A stretch of DNA of 64,000 nt. Origin: Clostridia bacterium. GTDB taxonomy: Bacteria > Bacillota > Clostridia > Oscillospirales > Acutalibacteraceae. Positions within the stretch are counted from its first letter, which is position 1; the number at the start of each line of letters is the position of its first letter. Made by a program: the position numbers and the translations under genes. The notes beneath the pieces are model-generated. The model did no database searches, was not told where the DNA came from, and was given only the letters and a program-made list of their open reading frames with translations. Of the stretch, positions 42,383-53,880 are shown piece by piece. Where the stretch lies: assembly GCA_900755895.1 (NCBI GenBank), contig CAAEIG010000104.1:1-64000 (forward strand), in the 5' to 3' direction.

Positions 42383-43182
42383 AAATCCCCTGTACTGTCA
42401 TCAAGGACTTGCTGCCTCTGTACCACGACAACGTGTGCAGCCCGGAGAGCGCTGCCCTGGTAGAAGAGCATCTGCGGGAGTGCGAGAGCTGCCAGGAGGA
42501 GTTTCACCGGCTGGAAGAGGCTCCCCTCCCTCCTGCTGTCCCGGAAAAAGAGAAAAAAAGGGCGGAGGGACTGAAAAAGTTCCGGCGAACCCTCCACCGG
42601 AGATGGGTAAAGGTGGCAGCGATCACAGCTGTGGTGGCCATTGTGCTGTGCTATGGCGGCTACCTGTTTTTGCAACTGCCCCTCATGGGGGTATCCGTGG
42701 AGGCTGTCCATAAGGTCTCTGTTGAGGAGGATACCGACCGGCTGGTGGTCAACTTCAGTTCCACCTTCGGCGGTCTTTCCACCACGCCCCTCCCCGCCGA
42801 GGAAGGCTCGAAAACAGGCGGCACCATCGCGGTTCTCGGTTCCACCTACTGCCTGGCGGACCCCATCACCCACTTTTTCCAAGGGAACCTCCAATGGACA
42901 AAAGATCAGGCCGAACAGGGGTATGATTTTTTCATCCCCCTGACTGCGGAATCCAATTTGCGGTACGGCGACATCCCTTGGATTGAGGAACTGGACGAGG
43001 AGAGTATGGAAGCTATGCGCTCTTCCACAGAGCTCATGTTCCCCGGTGGGGACTATTCCGCGGTGTATTTCTACACCGGTCCCGCTCTGAAATACAGCGA
43101 CCATGACTACCTGCGGAAGCATCTGGAGGACCAATGCACTCTCCTCTGGACCGCCCAGGACGGCGTGGTCTATCAACCGTAA
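42379..43182 (+). CDS. zinc-finger (zf-HC2) anti-sigma factor
   Basis: A 267-residue membrane protein. Residues 1-40 hold a zf-HC2 anti-sigma domain (VEEHLRECESCQEEF, the HxxxCxxC zinc site), followed by a basic linker, one helix (about 77-97) and an extracellular domain of about 165 residues that I do not recognise (DUF-like). It would hold the neighbouring sigma factor at the membrane until an envelope signal arrives. Translation is coupled to the sigma gene. Confidence 0.88.
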   Translation: MKIPCTVIKDLLPLYHDNVCSPESAALVEEHLRECESCQEEFHRLEEAPLPPAVPEKEKKRAEGLKKFRRTLHRRWVKVAAITAVVAIVLCYGGYLFLQLPLMGVSVEAVHKVSVEEDTDRLVVNFSSTFGGLSTTPLPAEEGSKTGGTIAVLGSTYCLADPITHFFQGNLQWTKDQAEQGYDFFIPLTAESNLRYGDIPWIEELDEESMEAMRSSTELMFPGGDYSAVYFYTGPALKYSDHDYLRKHLEDQCTLLWTAQDGVVYQP

Positions 43183-43197
43183 CGGAATGAGAGGAAA

Positions 43198-43228
43198 GCC
43201 CCGGGCCATGTCCGGGGCCTTTCTTTTG
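43198..43228 (+). terminator. intrinsic terminator after the sigma/anti-sigma pair
   Basis: A GCCCCGG/CCGGGGC stem followed by CTTTCTTTT. Confidence 0.8.
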
Positions 43229-43312
43229 GCAAAAAGCTCTTTTCTTTTCCGGAAAAATCGGGTATACTAAAGGAAATATTTGTGCAGATACCCTAAAAAA
43301 GGAGGAAGCTCT

Positions 43313-44644
43313 ATGCTGCAAGGCAAGCCAGAAAAGGACTGGGCTCAGAGCGCGGTGTTCTATCAGATCTACCCCATGGGATTCTGTGGAGCGCCGCTGG
43401 AAAACGATGGGGTGCAGGCGCACCGCATCCACAAGGTAAAGGAGTGGATCCCCCACCTGGAGAAATTGGGGATTGGCGCAGTGTATTTCTCCCCGGTGTT
43501 TGAATCCGACTCCCACGGATACGACACCCGGGATTACCGGAAGCTGGACTGCCGCCTGGGTGACAACCAGGACCTGAAGGACATGGTGGAGGCCCTCCAC
43601 GACGCGGGCATCCGGGTGGTGCTGGACGGCGTATTCAACCATGTGGGCCGGGGCTTCTGGGCCTTCCAGGACGTAAAGGAGAAGCGGGAAGGTTCCCCCT
43701 ACAAGGACTGGTTCCACATCAATTTTGGCGGGAACAGCGGCTACAACGACGGCTTCTGGTACGAGGGCTGGGAGGGCCACTACGAGCTGGTGAAGCTCAA
43801 CCTGCAAAACCCTGCCGTGGTGGATTACCTGATGGACTGTGTGTGCTTCTGGATGGACGAATTCGGCATTGACGGCCTGCGTCTGGACGTGGCGTACCTC
43901 TTGGACGAGAACTTCATGCGGCGGTTGCACAGCACCTGCAAGTCCAAGGACGAGGGATTCTTTCTCTTGGGTGAGATGATCCATGGGGATTACAAGCGCA
44001 TTGTCAATCCTGAGATGCTGGACAGCGCCACCAACTACGAGTGCTATAAGGGGTTGCACTCCGCGTTCAACTCCATGAATATGTTTGAGATCGCCCACTC
44101 CCTGGCCCGGCAGTTTGGGCCGGAACAGTGGACGCTCTACAAGGGGATGCACTTGTTCTCCTTTGCAGACAACCACGATGTCACCCGGCTCTACAGCATC
44201 CTCCAGGACAAGAAGCAGATCAATGCTCTCTATGCGGTGCTGTTCTGCATGCCGGGCATTCCCTGCATCTACTACGGCAGCGAGTGGGGCGCCGAAGGAG
44301 AAAAGCACCAGGGGGATCCTGCTCTGCGGCCCTGCTTTGAGGAACCCATGGAGAACGAGCTCACCCAGTATCTGGGCAAACTCTCCCGAATCAAGAGCAG
44401 CTGCGTAGCCCTGAAGGACGGGGACTTCCAAAACCTGACCCTGCGGAATAAGCAGTGGATCTTTGTGCGTCAGTGCTCCGCCCAAACGGTGATCGTTGCG
44501 GTCAACGCTGAGGAAAACCCCTGCCAGATGGAGTGCTCCTATCACGGACCCGCCACGGAGATGCTCACCGGGGAAAGCGCCAATTTGAGCGGTACAGTGG
44601 AGCTGCCGGGTTATGGGGTGAAGATCTATAAAATGGGCGGCTAA
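43313..44644 (+). CDS. GH13 alpha-amylase family enzyme
   Basis: A 443-residue cytoplasmic enzyme with the GH13 signatures: LDGVFNHVG (region I), GLRLDVAYL (region II with the nucleophile Asp), LLGEMI (acid/base Glu) and FADNHDVTR (region IV with the transition-state Asp). There is no signal peptide, so it probably acts on imported maltodextrin-type oligosaccharides (neopullulanase, cyclomaltodextrinase or glucosidase type). AAGGAGGAA precedes the ATG at 43313. A TATACT -10 lies at 43263-43268 with a weak -35. Confidence 0.9.
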   Translation: MLQGKPEKDWAQSAVFYQIYPMGFCGAPLENDGVQAHRIHKVKEWIPHLEKLGIGAVYFSPVFESDSHGYDTRDYRKLDCRLGDNQDLKDMVEALHDAGIRVVLDGVFNHVGRGFWAFQDVKEKREGSPYKDWFHINFGGNSGYNDGFWYEGWEGHYELVKLNLQNPAVVDYLMDCVCFWMDEFGIDGLRLDVAYLLDENFMRRLHSTCKSKDEGFFLLGEMIHGDYKRIVNPEMLDSATNYECYKGLHSAFNSMNMFEIAHSLARQFGPEQWTLYKGMHLFSFADNHDVTRLYSILQDKKQINALYAVLFCMPGIPCIYYGSEWGAEGEKHQGDPALRPCFEEPMENELTQYLGKLSRIKSSCVALKDGDFQNLTLRNKQWIFVRQCSAQTVIVAVNAEENPCQMECSYHGPATEMLTGESANLSGTVELPGYGVKIYKMGG

Positions 44645-44650
44645 GGTAAA

Positions 44651-45076
44651 CGAAGAAGTTTCGCCAGCCTTTTCAAAGGCTGCGGAGTGTGAGGCAGAGC
44701 CTCACGACCTTAACCCCGGCGCAGCCGAAAAAAAGACCAGCGAGCAGGGCGCACGCGGCGTTGCTCCCCAGTGTGGAGCGTCCAGCGCCGACCGAGCTGG
44801 CAGGCGAGACCACAAGGCGATAGCCCTGGGAGCGACCCACTTACGGACAACAACAAAAGGACATCCGAGTTTTCACGCTCGGGTGTCCTTTTTCGTTTCC
44901 ATATGCAATATTTGTTGTTGGATTAGCCCATTCTGGGGAATGCCTGGAAAAGAGCCGGTGCCTCAGCCTATCGCCCTGTGGGCGCGTGCGGCTGAGCCGC
45001 CTACATTTTCTCTACCGGCTACGCCGGCTTTTCAGACCGCGCCTTTTTGAAAAAAGGCGCCCGAAAAACTTTTTCG
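44651..45076. repeat. intergenic repeat region, copy 1, with inverted arms
   Basis: A 430-base gene-free stretch between the convergent GH13 and lacZ genes. The left arm (44651-44683) is a 33-base sequence found identically, in the opposite orientation, at 59683-59715. The right arm (45039-45076) has the same hairpin layout on the other strand. The palindrome CCGGCTACGCCGG at 45015-45027 recurs at 59636-59648, and an internal CAGCGAG...GGCGCAC segment also recurs. No convincing frame lies inside. It is best described as a dispersed, palindrome-rich non-coding element. Confidence 0.75.
44855..44892. terminator. bidirectional terminator inside the intergenic repeat
   Basis: AAAAGGACATCCGAG/CTCGGGTGTCCTTTT around an eight-base loop. 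It would stop GH13 transcripts from one side and lacZ transcripts from the other. Confidence 0.8.
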
Positions 45077-48127
<3,051 letters not shown>

Positions 48128-48148
48128 CTAATTACTTCCCAGAAACAT

Positions 48149-48177
48149 TTGATTTTTCCAGGAAGAACCGGTATACT
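48149..48177 (+). promoter_or_regulatory. sigma-A promoter for the glycosyltransferase
   Basis: TTGATT, 17 bases, TATACT. It overlaps the divergent lacZ promoter, so the two may compete. Confidence 0.55.
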
Positions 48178-48197
48178 CTTATACATGTAGCTTACAA
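48170..48197 (-). promoter_or_regulatory. candidate lacZ promoter
   Basis: The minus strand reads TTGTAA, 16 bases, TATACC, about 60 bases before lacZ. Confidence 0.4.
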
Positions 48198-48280
48198 TGA
48201 AAAATGGTTCTCGTCAATCACTATTTTGCGAAATAGGGGAAAAATTTTGAGTAATTTTCACAGATGAAAGGAGTGGTCCT

Positions 48281-51200
48281 ATGGGAATTGGAACCCTGGC
48301 TGCCGGTTGTTTCGGCACGATTCTATTCCTGGTGAGTAACCGCCGGACCTCGGACAAGCACTCTTCCTGGGAGCGTTTCCCCCTGTGGGCATCCCTGCTG
48401 TTTTTGGGAGCGTTTCTGTTGCGGGTGGTGTTGGGGTACAGTTCTCTGGGATACACGGTTGACACAGACGCCTTCAAATCCTGGGCAAATCTTCTCAACC
48501 AAGTGGGCTTCCGCGAAATTTACCACCAGGAGATCTTCTTGGACTACCCCCCGGGCTACCTCTATGTGCTGTTGATTTTGGAAAAGCTGCGGCTGTTGCT
48601 GGGGCTTCCCGCGACCAGCCAAGGGTACACTCTGCTGCTGAAACTGCCGTCCATTCTGTCGGACCTGCTGTGTGCTGGTGTGGTGCTGAAGCTGGCCCTG
48701 CCCCGTCTGGGCGAGCGGTGGACTCTGCTGCTCTCCGGGGCGTACCTGTTCTGCCCGGCCATCTATTTAAATTCCTCCCAGTGGGGCCAAGTGGATTCCT
48801 TTTGCACGGCCATTGTGCTGGCTTCCGTGCTGCTGTTGGACCGAGAGCGGTTTGTACCCTCAGCCATCCTGTTTGGCGTCTCCGTTGCCTGCAAACCCCA
48901 AATGCTGGTGTTTGCTCCGCTGTACTTTTTCTTCACAATCCGGCGGGGAAAATGGGGAAAACTCCTGCTGGGCATGGTCCTGGCCCTGGGAACCGTACTG
49001 TTTATCGCGCTGCCCTATACCAGCAATTTCAACTTCCTCTGGCTGCTGGAACGGTACCAGTCCACCCTGGCCTATTACAATTATTATTCGGTAAATGCCT
49101 ACAATTTCTGGAGCCTGATCGGCTGGAACTGGAAGTCCTTGCCCGGTGGAATTGCCGGCAGACTGCTGGATCTGCTGGGACCGGTGATCGCCACCATTGC
49201 CTGCGGAGTTTGGGTGTTCCGGGCCAAGGACAAGAACGTGCTGTTCTTCTGCCCCGCCCTGCTCATGTCGGTGATGTACGCCTTCTCGGTGAAGATGCAT
49301 GAGCGCTATCTGTTCCCCGTGCTGCTGTTTACGCTGCTGTGCTTTCTCTTCACCAAGGACCGGGGTTTTCTGCGGGCGCTGGCCTGTCTGGCCACTGCCA
49401 ACTACGCCAATGTCGCTTATGTTCTGTGGCAATTTCAGGAACTTCAGGGCAACTACAACCCCAATACCTGGCTGACCAAATTGTTCTCTCTGGGACAGCT
49501 GGCCTCCATCGGCTATTTGCTCTGGGTGGGCGCTCGGGTCTTTCTTCTGGGAAAGATCAAGGAGGGTTCCACACTCCGCACCCACCATCCCCTGACGGAC
49601 TCCTTTCCTGGAGGCGGCCGCCTTCCCAACAAGGGTTGGCTTCTGGCTCTGGCAATAACCTTCGGTTACGGTCTCCTTGCCTTCTATTCCCTTGGGGACA
49701 TGCAAACCGCTTTGACCTCCTGGACTCCCCAAGAAAAAGAGAGCGTGGTCCTCACCGCCGACGGTGAGGTGGACACATTGATTTACCTGCCAGGCCTTAC
49801 CCCGGATGACGCCCACTACGCCGCCAGGGTAGGAGTGAACGTCCAGGTGGAAACCAGCCTCGATGGAACCACATGGACCGATTGCGGTACACTCACCGAC
49901 GGCAGTCTCTTCGCTTGGAAACAGTACACGCTTTCCACACCGGGGAACTACGTTCGTCTGACTGCCCTGGACAACAGCGTCACCATCAACGAGGTGGGAC
50001 TGAAGTACACTGGGATCCCGGCGCTGGCCACAGTCACTGGGGAGGGCTCCTGTGAGGCTCTGCTGGACGAGCAGGAGGTGGTACCTCTGGAGACCACCTA
50101 TAAGAACTCCTCCTACTTTGACGAGATCTACCACGCCCGCACTGCCTATGAGCACATCCTAGGACTGGAGCCCTATGAGAACACCCATCCCACCCTGGGC
50201 AAGTTGATTATCTCCCTGGGGATCCGGATCTTTGGCATGAACCCCTTTGGCTGGCGGTTTATGGGGACGCTGTTCGGAGTGCTGATGCTGCCGATACTCT
50301 ACCATCTGCTTTGGCAGCTCTTTGGGAAAACACGGCTGTGCGTGGCTGGAACACTGCTGTTTGCCTTTGACTTTATGCACTTCACCCAGACCCGCATCGC
50401 CACCATCGACACGTACGCGGTGTTCTTCCTGCTGTTGATGTATGATACCATGCTGACCTTCTTAAAACGGGACCTCCGGCAGGACGACTGGAACAAGCTG
50501 CTGCCCCCGCTGCTGCTGTGCGGCATATTCACCGGCTTGGGGATCGCCTCCAAGTGGACGGCAGCCTACGGAGCCTTGGGATTGGCCGGACTGTACTTTG
50601 GCAAGCTAGTGTTCACTTGGCTGGACGCCCGCCGGGCCGGAGAGCCCAGTAAACCCCTGCTGAGCCGGTTGGGCAAGCTGTGCGGCTGGTGCTGCCTGTT
50701 CTTCATTGCGCTGCCCCTGGGCATTTACTTCTGTGCCTTCCTGCCAATAACTACCCTGCCTCACAATATTGGGAAGGTGTTCTGGGCCTTCTGGAACTAC
50801 CAGGTGACCATGTTCTCCTATCACTCCAATTTGGTGGCCACCCACGTCTTCTCCTCTCCTTGGTATGAATGGCCATTCGATATCCGCCCGATTTGGTACT
50901 TTTCCGGGTACACCTACCAGGGATACAGCACGATCTCCGCTTTTGGAAATCCGCTGCTGTGGTGGTCCGGCATCCCTGCTCTGCTGGCAACCGTTTATCT
51001 CTGGTGGAAACAGCATCCCCGCTGGGCTGGTTTGGTGCTGGCAGGCTTTGGATCGGTATACCTGCCCTGGGTACTGGTGCCAAGATTGACGTTTATCTAT
51101 CACTATTTCACCGCAGTGCCCTTCCTAGTGATCGCCCTGTGCGGGGTGTTCTTCCTGCTGGAAAAGCAGGCCCCCTTCAACCGGGAGCTGGTCTTCCCTG

Positions 51201-51358
51201 GAGGTTTGTGCTGTCGGGGCTCCACCCTGCTGCTGGTCACCTTTACCGCAGCCTGTCTGGTGCTGTTTGCCCTGTACTACCCAGTGATCTCCGGAGCGCC
51301 CACCTCTCCGGATTATGCCGACATTTTGCAGCTGTTCGACACCTGGTACTTCGTCTGA
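48281..51358 (+). CDS. double GT-C membrane glycosyltransferase (Gpi18-like plus PMT-like) with central jelly-roll domain
   Basis: A 1025-residue multi-spanning protein in three parts. Residues 1-470 are a GT-C module (DTDAFKSWANLL, then IFLDYPPGYLYVL), similar to Gpi18-type mannosyltransferases. Residues 484-590 are a soluble beta-rich domain (VNVQVETSLDGTTWTDCGTL) resembling an F5/8-type carbohydrate-binding fold. Residues 605-1025 are a protein-O-mannosyltransferase-like GT39 module (YFDEIYHARTAYEHIL, then ENTHPTLGKLIISLGIRIFG). Both modules should use lipid-linked sugars at the outer membrane face. AAAGGAG precedes the ATG. The acceptor is unknown; protein or wall-polymer glycosylation is likely. 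Confidence 0.87.
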   Translation: MGIGTLAAGCFGTILFLVSNRRTSDKHSSWERFPLWASLLFLGAFLLRVVLGYSSLGYTVDTDAFKSWANLLNQVGFREIYHQEIFLDYPPGYLYVLLILEKLRLLLGLPATSQGYTLLLKLPSILSDLLCAGVVLKLALPRLGERWTLLLSGAYLFCPAIYLNSSQWGQVDSFCTAIVLASVLLLDRERFVPSAILFGVSVACKPQMLVFAPLYFFFTIRRGKWGKLLLGMVLALGTVLFIALPYTSNFNFLWLLERYQSTLAYYNYYSVNAYNFWSLIGWNWKSLPGGIAGRLLDLLGPVIATIACGVWVFRAKDKNVLFFCPALLMSVMYAFSVKMHERYLFPVLLFTLLCFLFTKDRGFLRALACLATANYANVAYVLWQFQELQGNYNPNTWLTKLFSLGQLASIGYLLWVGARVFLLGKIKEGSTLRTHHPLTDSFPGGGRLPNKGWLLALAITFGYGLLAFYSLGDMQTALTSWTPQEKESVVLTADGEVDTLIYLPGLTPDDAHYAARVGVNVQVETSLDGTTWTDCGTLTDGSLFAWKQYTLSTPGNYVRLTALDNSVTINEVGLKYTGIPALATVTGEGSCEALLDEQEVVPLETTYKNSSYFDEIYHARTAYEHILGLEPYENTHPTLGKLIISLGIRIFGMNPFGWRFMGTLFGVLMLPILYHLLWQLFGKTRLCVAGTLLFAFDFMHFTQTRIATIDTYAVFFLLLMYDTMLTFLKRDLRQDDWNKLLPPLLLCGIFTGLGIASKWTAAYGALGLAGLYFGKLVFTWLDARRAGEPSKPLLSRLGKLCGWCCLFFIALPLGIYFCAFLPITTLPHNIGKVFWAFWNYQVTMFSYHSNLVATHVFSSPWYEWPFDIRPIWYFSGYTYQGYSTISAFGNPLLWWSGIPALLATVYLWWKQHPRWAGLVLAGFGSVYLPWVLVPRLTFIYHYFTAVPFLVIALCGVFFLLEKQAPFNRELVFPGGLCCRGSTLLLVTFTAACLVLFALYYPVISGAPTSPDYADILQLFDTWYFV

Positions 51359-51366
51359 CCTCAACA

Positions 51367-51394
51367 AAAAAAGCCCCCGCATTGGGGGCTTTTT
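51367..51394. terminator. bidirectional terminator
   Basis: An AAAAAGCCCCC/GGGGGCTTTTT stem between the glycosyltransferase and the PII-like gene. Confidence 0.9.
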
Positions 51395-51424
51395 CTTTTG
51401 GCTATTTTTAGAAACGGGCCAAGC

Positions 51425-52114
51425 TCACTCTCCCAGGGCCTTTTCCGGAAGACCCATGATGTCATCCACGGGAAGGGAGAAGAGCACCCCTTGGCACTCG
51501 GTCTTCAACCCGGCTTCCCGATTGATGGCCTGCATCACCGGGAGCTTATACTCCTTTTTCAGCAGGATTGCCACAATCTCCTTTTCCGGCTGGAGGGTAA
51601 ATCCCAGCACGTTCTGGACGTCCTCATAGCCCACCCGGCGGGCATTGATAACAGTGCCGCCCTTGGCTCCGGCGGACCGGGCCGCCTCCATCACCTGCTC
51701 GGAACAGCCGCGGTTGACTATGGCCATCACCAGCTGATAGGGCCGGCCAGTATTTTTGGCTTCTGGCATGGTAGTATCCTCCTTTGCATATTCCGGCTTG
51801 ATCAGGACCGGGGGAATCTGGGCGCTGAGCCCGGATATGGGGATGGTGAACAGGATCCCCTTGCCAGGGGTGTCCAGCTCCAGCACCCGGCGGGCTTCCG
51901 GCAGCAGCGCCGGGATCCGGCTCTCCGGGGAGAGGGTCCAGACCAGCTCCTTTGCAGTCTCGTCCAGACCAAAGAAGTTCAGAATCCGGGAGCTGGCGGT
52001 ACCGGCTCCCAAACAGGCAAAGTCAAAATGAAGATGGTGTTTCCGGTACAGGTCCACCGCCCGGACTCCTTTGCCCCTGTCCACAATGGTGATAATCAAC
52101 TTGAAATACTCCAC
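51425..52114 (-). CDS. tandem PII-like signalling protein
   Basis: A 229-residue protein made of two PII-like halves, about 1-108 and 123-229. Each starts with a ferredoxin-like strand (FKLIITIVDRGKG and YQLVMAIVNRGCS) and contains an (A)GAxG(G/A)T-type loop (GAGTASSRIL and GAKGGTVINARRV). It starts with GTG seven bases after AAGGAGG, 12 bases downstream of the DUF1538 transporter. PII proteins bind nucleotides or small ligands and gate membrane proteins, so this one probably regulates the partner transporter. The typical uridylylation Tyr of GlnB is not evident. Confidence 0.85.
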   Translation of the reverse strand: MEYFKLIITIVDRGKGVRAVDLYRKHHLHFDFACLGAGTASSRILNFFGLDETAKELVWTLSPESRIPALLPEARRVLELDTPGKGILFTIPISGLSAQIPPVLIKPEYAKEDTTMPEAKNTGRPYQLVMAIVNRGCSEQVMEAARSAGAKGGTVINARRVGYEDVQNVLGFTLQPEKEIVAILLKKEYKLPVMQAINREAGLKTECQGVLFSLPVDDIMGLPEKALGE

Positions 52115-52126
52115 AGCATATCCTCC

Positions 52127-53668
52127 TTACACGTCATCAAAGTCGATAATGTCCTCAGAGGACATGGAGGAGATCTCCGCCGCGGTGACCTCCACAGTAT
52201 GGCGCAGCCGCCACTGGTACACTGCTCCCAGACACTGAATGGCCACCAAGGGAGTCATGGCAACCATAGCCACAATGCCAAAGGCATCGGTGAGCACATC
52301 GCCTCCCAGAGCGCTGCAGGCTCCCATGGCAAAGGGCAGCAGGAAGGTGGCTGTCATGGGGCCGCTGGCCACGCCGCCGGAGTCAAAAGCAATGGCGGTA
52401 AAAATCTTGGGCACCTTTCGGGAGAGGATCAGCGCCACGGCATAGCCCGGCAACAGGAACCACAAAATAGAGATCCCAGTGATCACCCGGGTCATGGCCA
52501 GGCCCACAGAAACCGCCACGCCAATGGACAGGCTCAAACTCATGGCCCGCTGGGGAATGGCGCCGCCGGTGACCTCCTCCACCTGCTTGTTCAGCACGTG
52601 GACAGCGGGCTCCGCTGCCACGATAAAGTAACCCACCACCATACCAATGGGGATCAGCACCCAATTGTAGGGCAGCTTGGCAATGGCGTCGCCCAGGTAG
52701 TTGCCAGCGGGCATAAAGCCCACATTCACCCCGGTGAGAAACAGTACCAGTCCCACATAGGTATATGCAATGCCCACCACCAGACGGATCAGGGCGTCCT
52801 TTTTCAGGTGCAAGGAGAAGATTTGGAAGATGGCAAAAAAGACCACCACCGGCAGCAGACCCAAAGCGACTTCCTTCATGTATTCCGGAAAGCCGTGAAG
52901 GAACTGCACCCCCGCCTCCCGAGAAGTGAAGGTGTCCGTCACGGTAAAGGGTGTGTAGCTGATCTCCGTACCATTGAGCACCACACCCATGAGCAGCACA
53001 GCCAAAATGGGTCCAATGCTGCACAGGGCCACCATGCCGAAGCTGCTGTCCTCCGACCGGTTGCCGCTGGAATGGCTAGCCGCCACGCCGATGCCAAAGG
53101 CCATGATAAAGGGTACCGTGATGGGACCCGTAGTGACGCCGCCGGAGTCAAATGCCACGGCCAAAAACTCCTTTGGCACAAAGATGACTAGGACAAACAC
53201 CAACAGATAGAAGAAAAGCAGCAGGGTGTTGAGGGAAAAGCGTTCTTTCAGGGTATTTGCCACCGAGATCACCAGAAACGCTCCCACTCCTGCCGCCACA
53301 GTGAGGATGATAACCATATCCGGCACGGCTGGGACCTGGTTTGCCAGCACCTGCAAATCCGGCTCCGCGATGGTGATAAAAGCCCCGATGAGGAACACCA
53401 GGGGGATCACCGGCCAAAGGGAATGTTTTTTACTCAGCCGGACCACTTCACCGCCCACGCCGTCGCCCATGGGCATCATAGCCATATCGGCACCCAGGGA
53501 AAACAGACCCATGCCCAAAATCAGCAAAATGGCCCCCAACAGAAACATCATCAACGTACCCACCGGCATCTCCGGCGCCAGGGTAAAACTGAGCACCAAC
53601 ACAATCGCCGTGATAGGGATAACCGAGGAAAGGGATTCCAATGTCTTCGCTTTTAAGTTTTTCCGCAT
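52127..53668 (-). CDS. DUF1538 family membrane transporter (duplicated)
   Basis: A 513-residue membrane protein with two homologous DUF1538 halves. Each contains an AFDSGGV(T/A)(T/S)GP motif (VAFDSGGVTTGPITVPFIMA and IAFDSGGVASGPMTATFLLP). About twelve helices are apparent. DUF1538 proteins have been linked to cation/proton antiport in some bacteria; the substrate here is not known. The start at 53668 has a weak ribosome site. It is followed by the tandem PII gene, so transporter and regulator are both internally duplicated. Confidence 0.85.
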   Translation of the reverse strand: MRKNLKAKTLESLSSVIPITAIVLVLSFTLAPEMPVGTLMMFLLGAILLILGMGLFSLGADMAMMPMGDGVGGEVVRLSKKHSLWPVIPLVFLIGAFITIAEPDLQVLANQVPAVPDMVIILTVAAGVGAFLVISVANTLKERFSLNTLLLFFYLLVFVLVIFVPKEFLAVAFDSGGVTTGPITVPFIMAFGIGVAASHSSGNRSEDSSFGMVALCSIGPILAVLLMGVVLNGTEISYTPFTVTDTFTSREAGVQFLHGFPEYMKEVALGLLPVVVFFAIFQIFSLHLKKDALIRLVVGIAYTYVGLVLFLTGVNVGFMPAGNYLGDAIAKLPYNWVLIPIGMVVGYFIVAAEPAVHVLNKQVEEVTGGAIPQRAMSLSLSIGVAVSVGLAMTRVITGISILWFLLPGYAVALILSRKVPKIFTAIAFDSGGVASGPMTATFLLPFAMGACSALGGDVLTDAFGIVAMVAMTPLVAIQCLGAVYQWRLRHTVEVTAAEISSMSSEDIIDFDDV

Positions 53669-53758
53669 CAATACACTTCGCTTTCTCAAATGAAATTCTC
53701 CCTCCCCCGCTGACCCGGGGTGGATTTCGGAGGAAGAATCGGGAACTGATTACTTAAT

Positions 53759-53786
53759 AGTATACCAGAATTTCAGTCTTTTGCAA
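53759..53786 (-). promoter_or_regulatory. sigma-A promoter for DUF1538-PII
   Basis: The minus strand reads TTGCAA, 16 bases, TATACT, 90 bases before the start. Confidence 0.6.
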
Positions 53787-53820
53787 AGTAAATTGGCAAA
53801 GTTTTTCCTGGGCCCCTTGG

Positions 53821-53850
53821 TTGACACCCACCCGTTTTCCGGGGTATCAT
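53821..53850 (+). promoter_or_regulatory. sigma-A promoter for GH3-pcp
   Basis: TTGACA, 18 bases, TATCAT, 30 bases before the GH3 start. Confidence 0.65.
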
Positions 53851-53880
53851 AAGAGCAGTAATTGAGAAGGAGGTCCGTTT

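Noticed and set aside
44651..45076. Insertion sequence or transposase remnant in the long spacer
   Set aside because: No transposase-like frame is present; only palindromic, non-coding repeats are seen.
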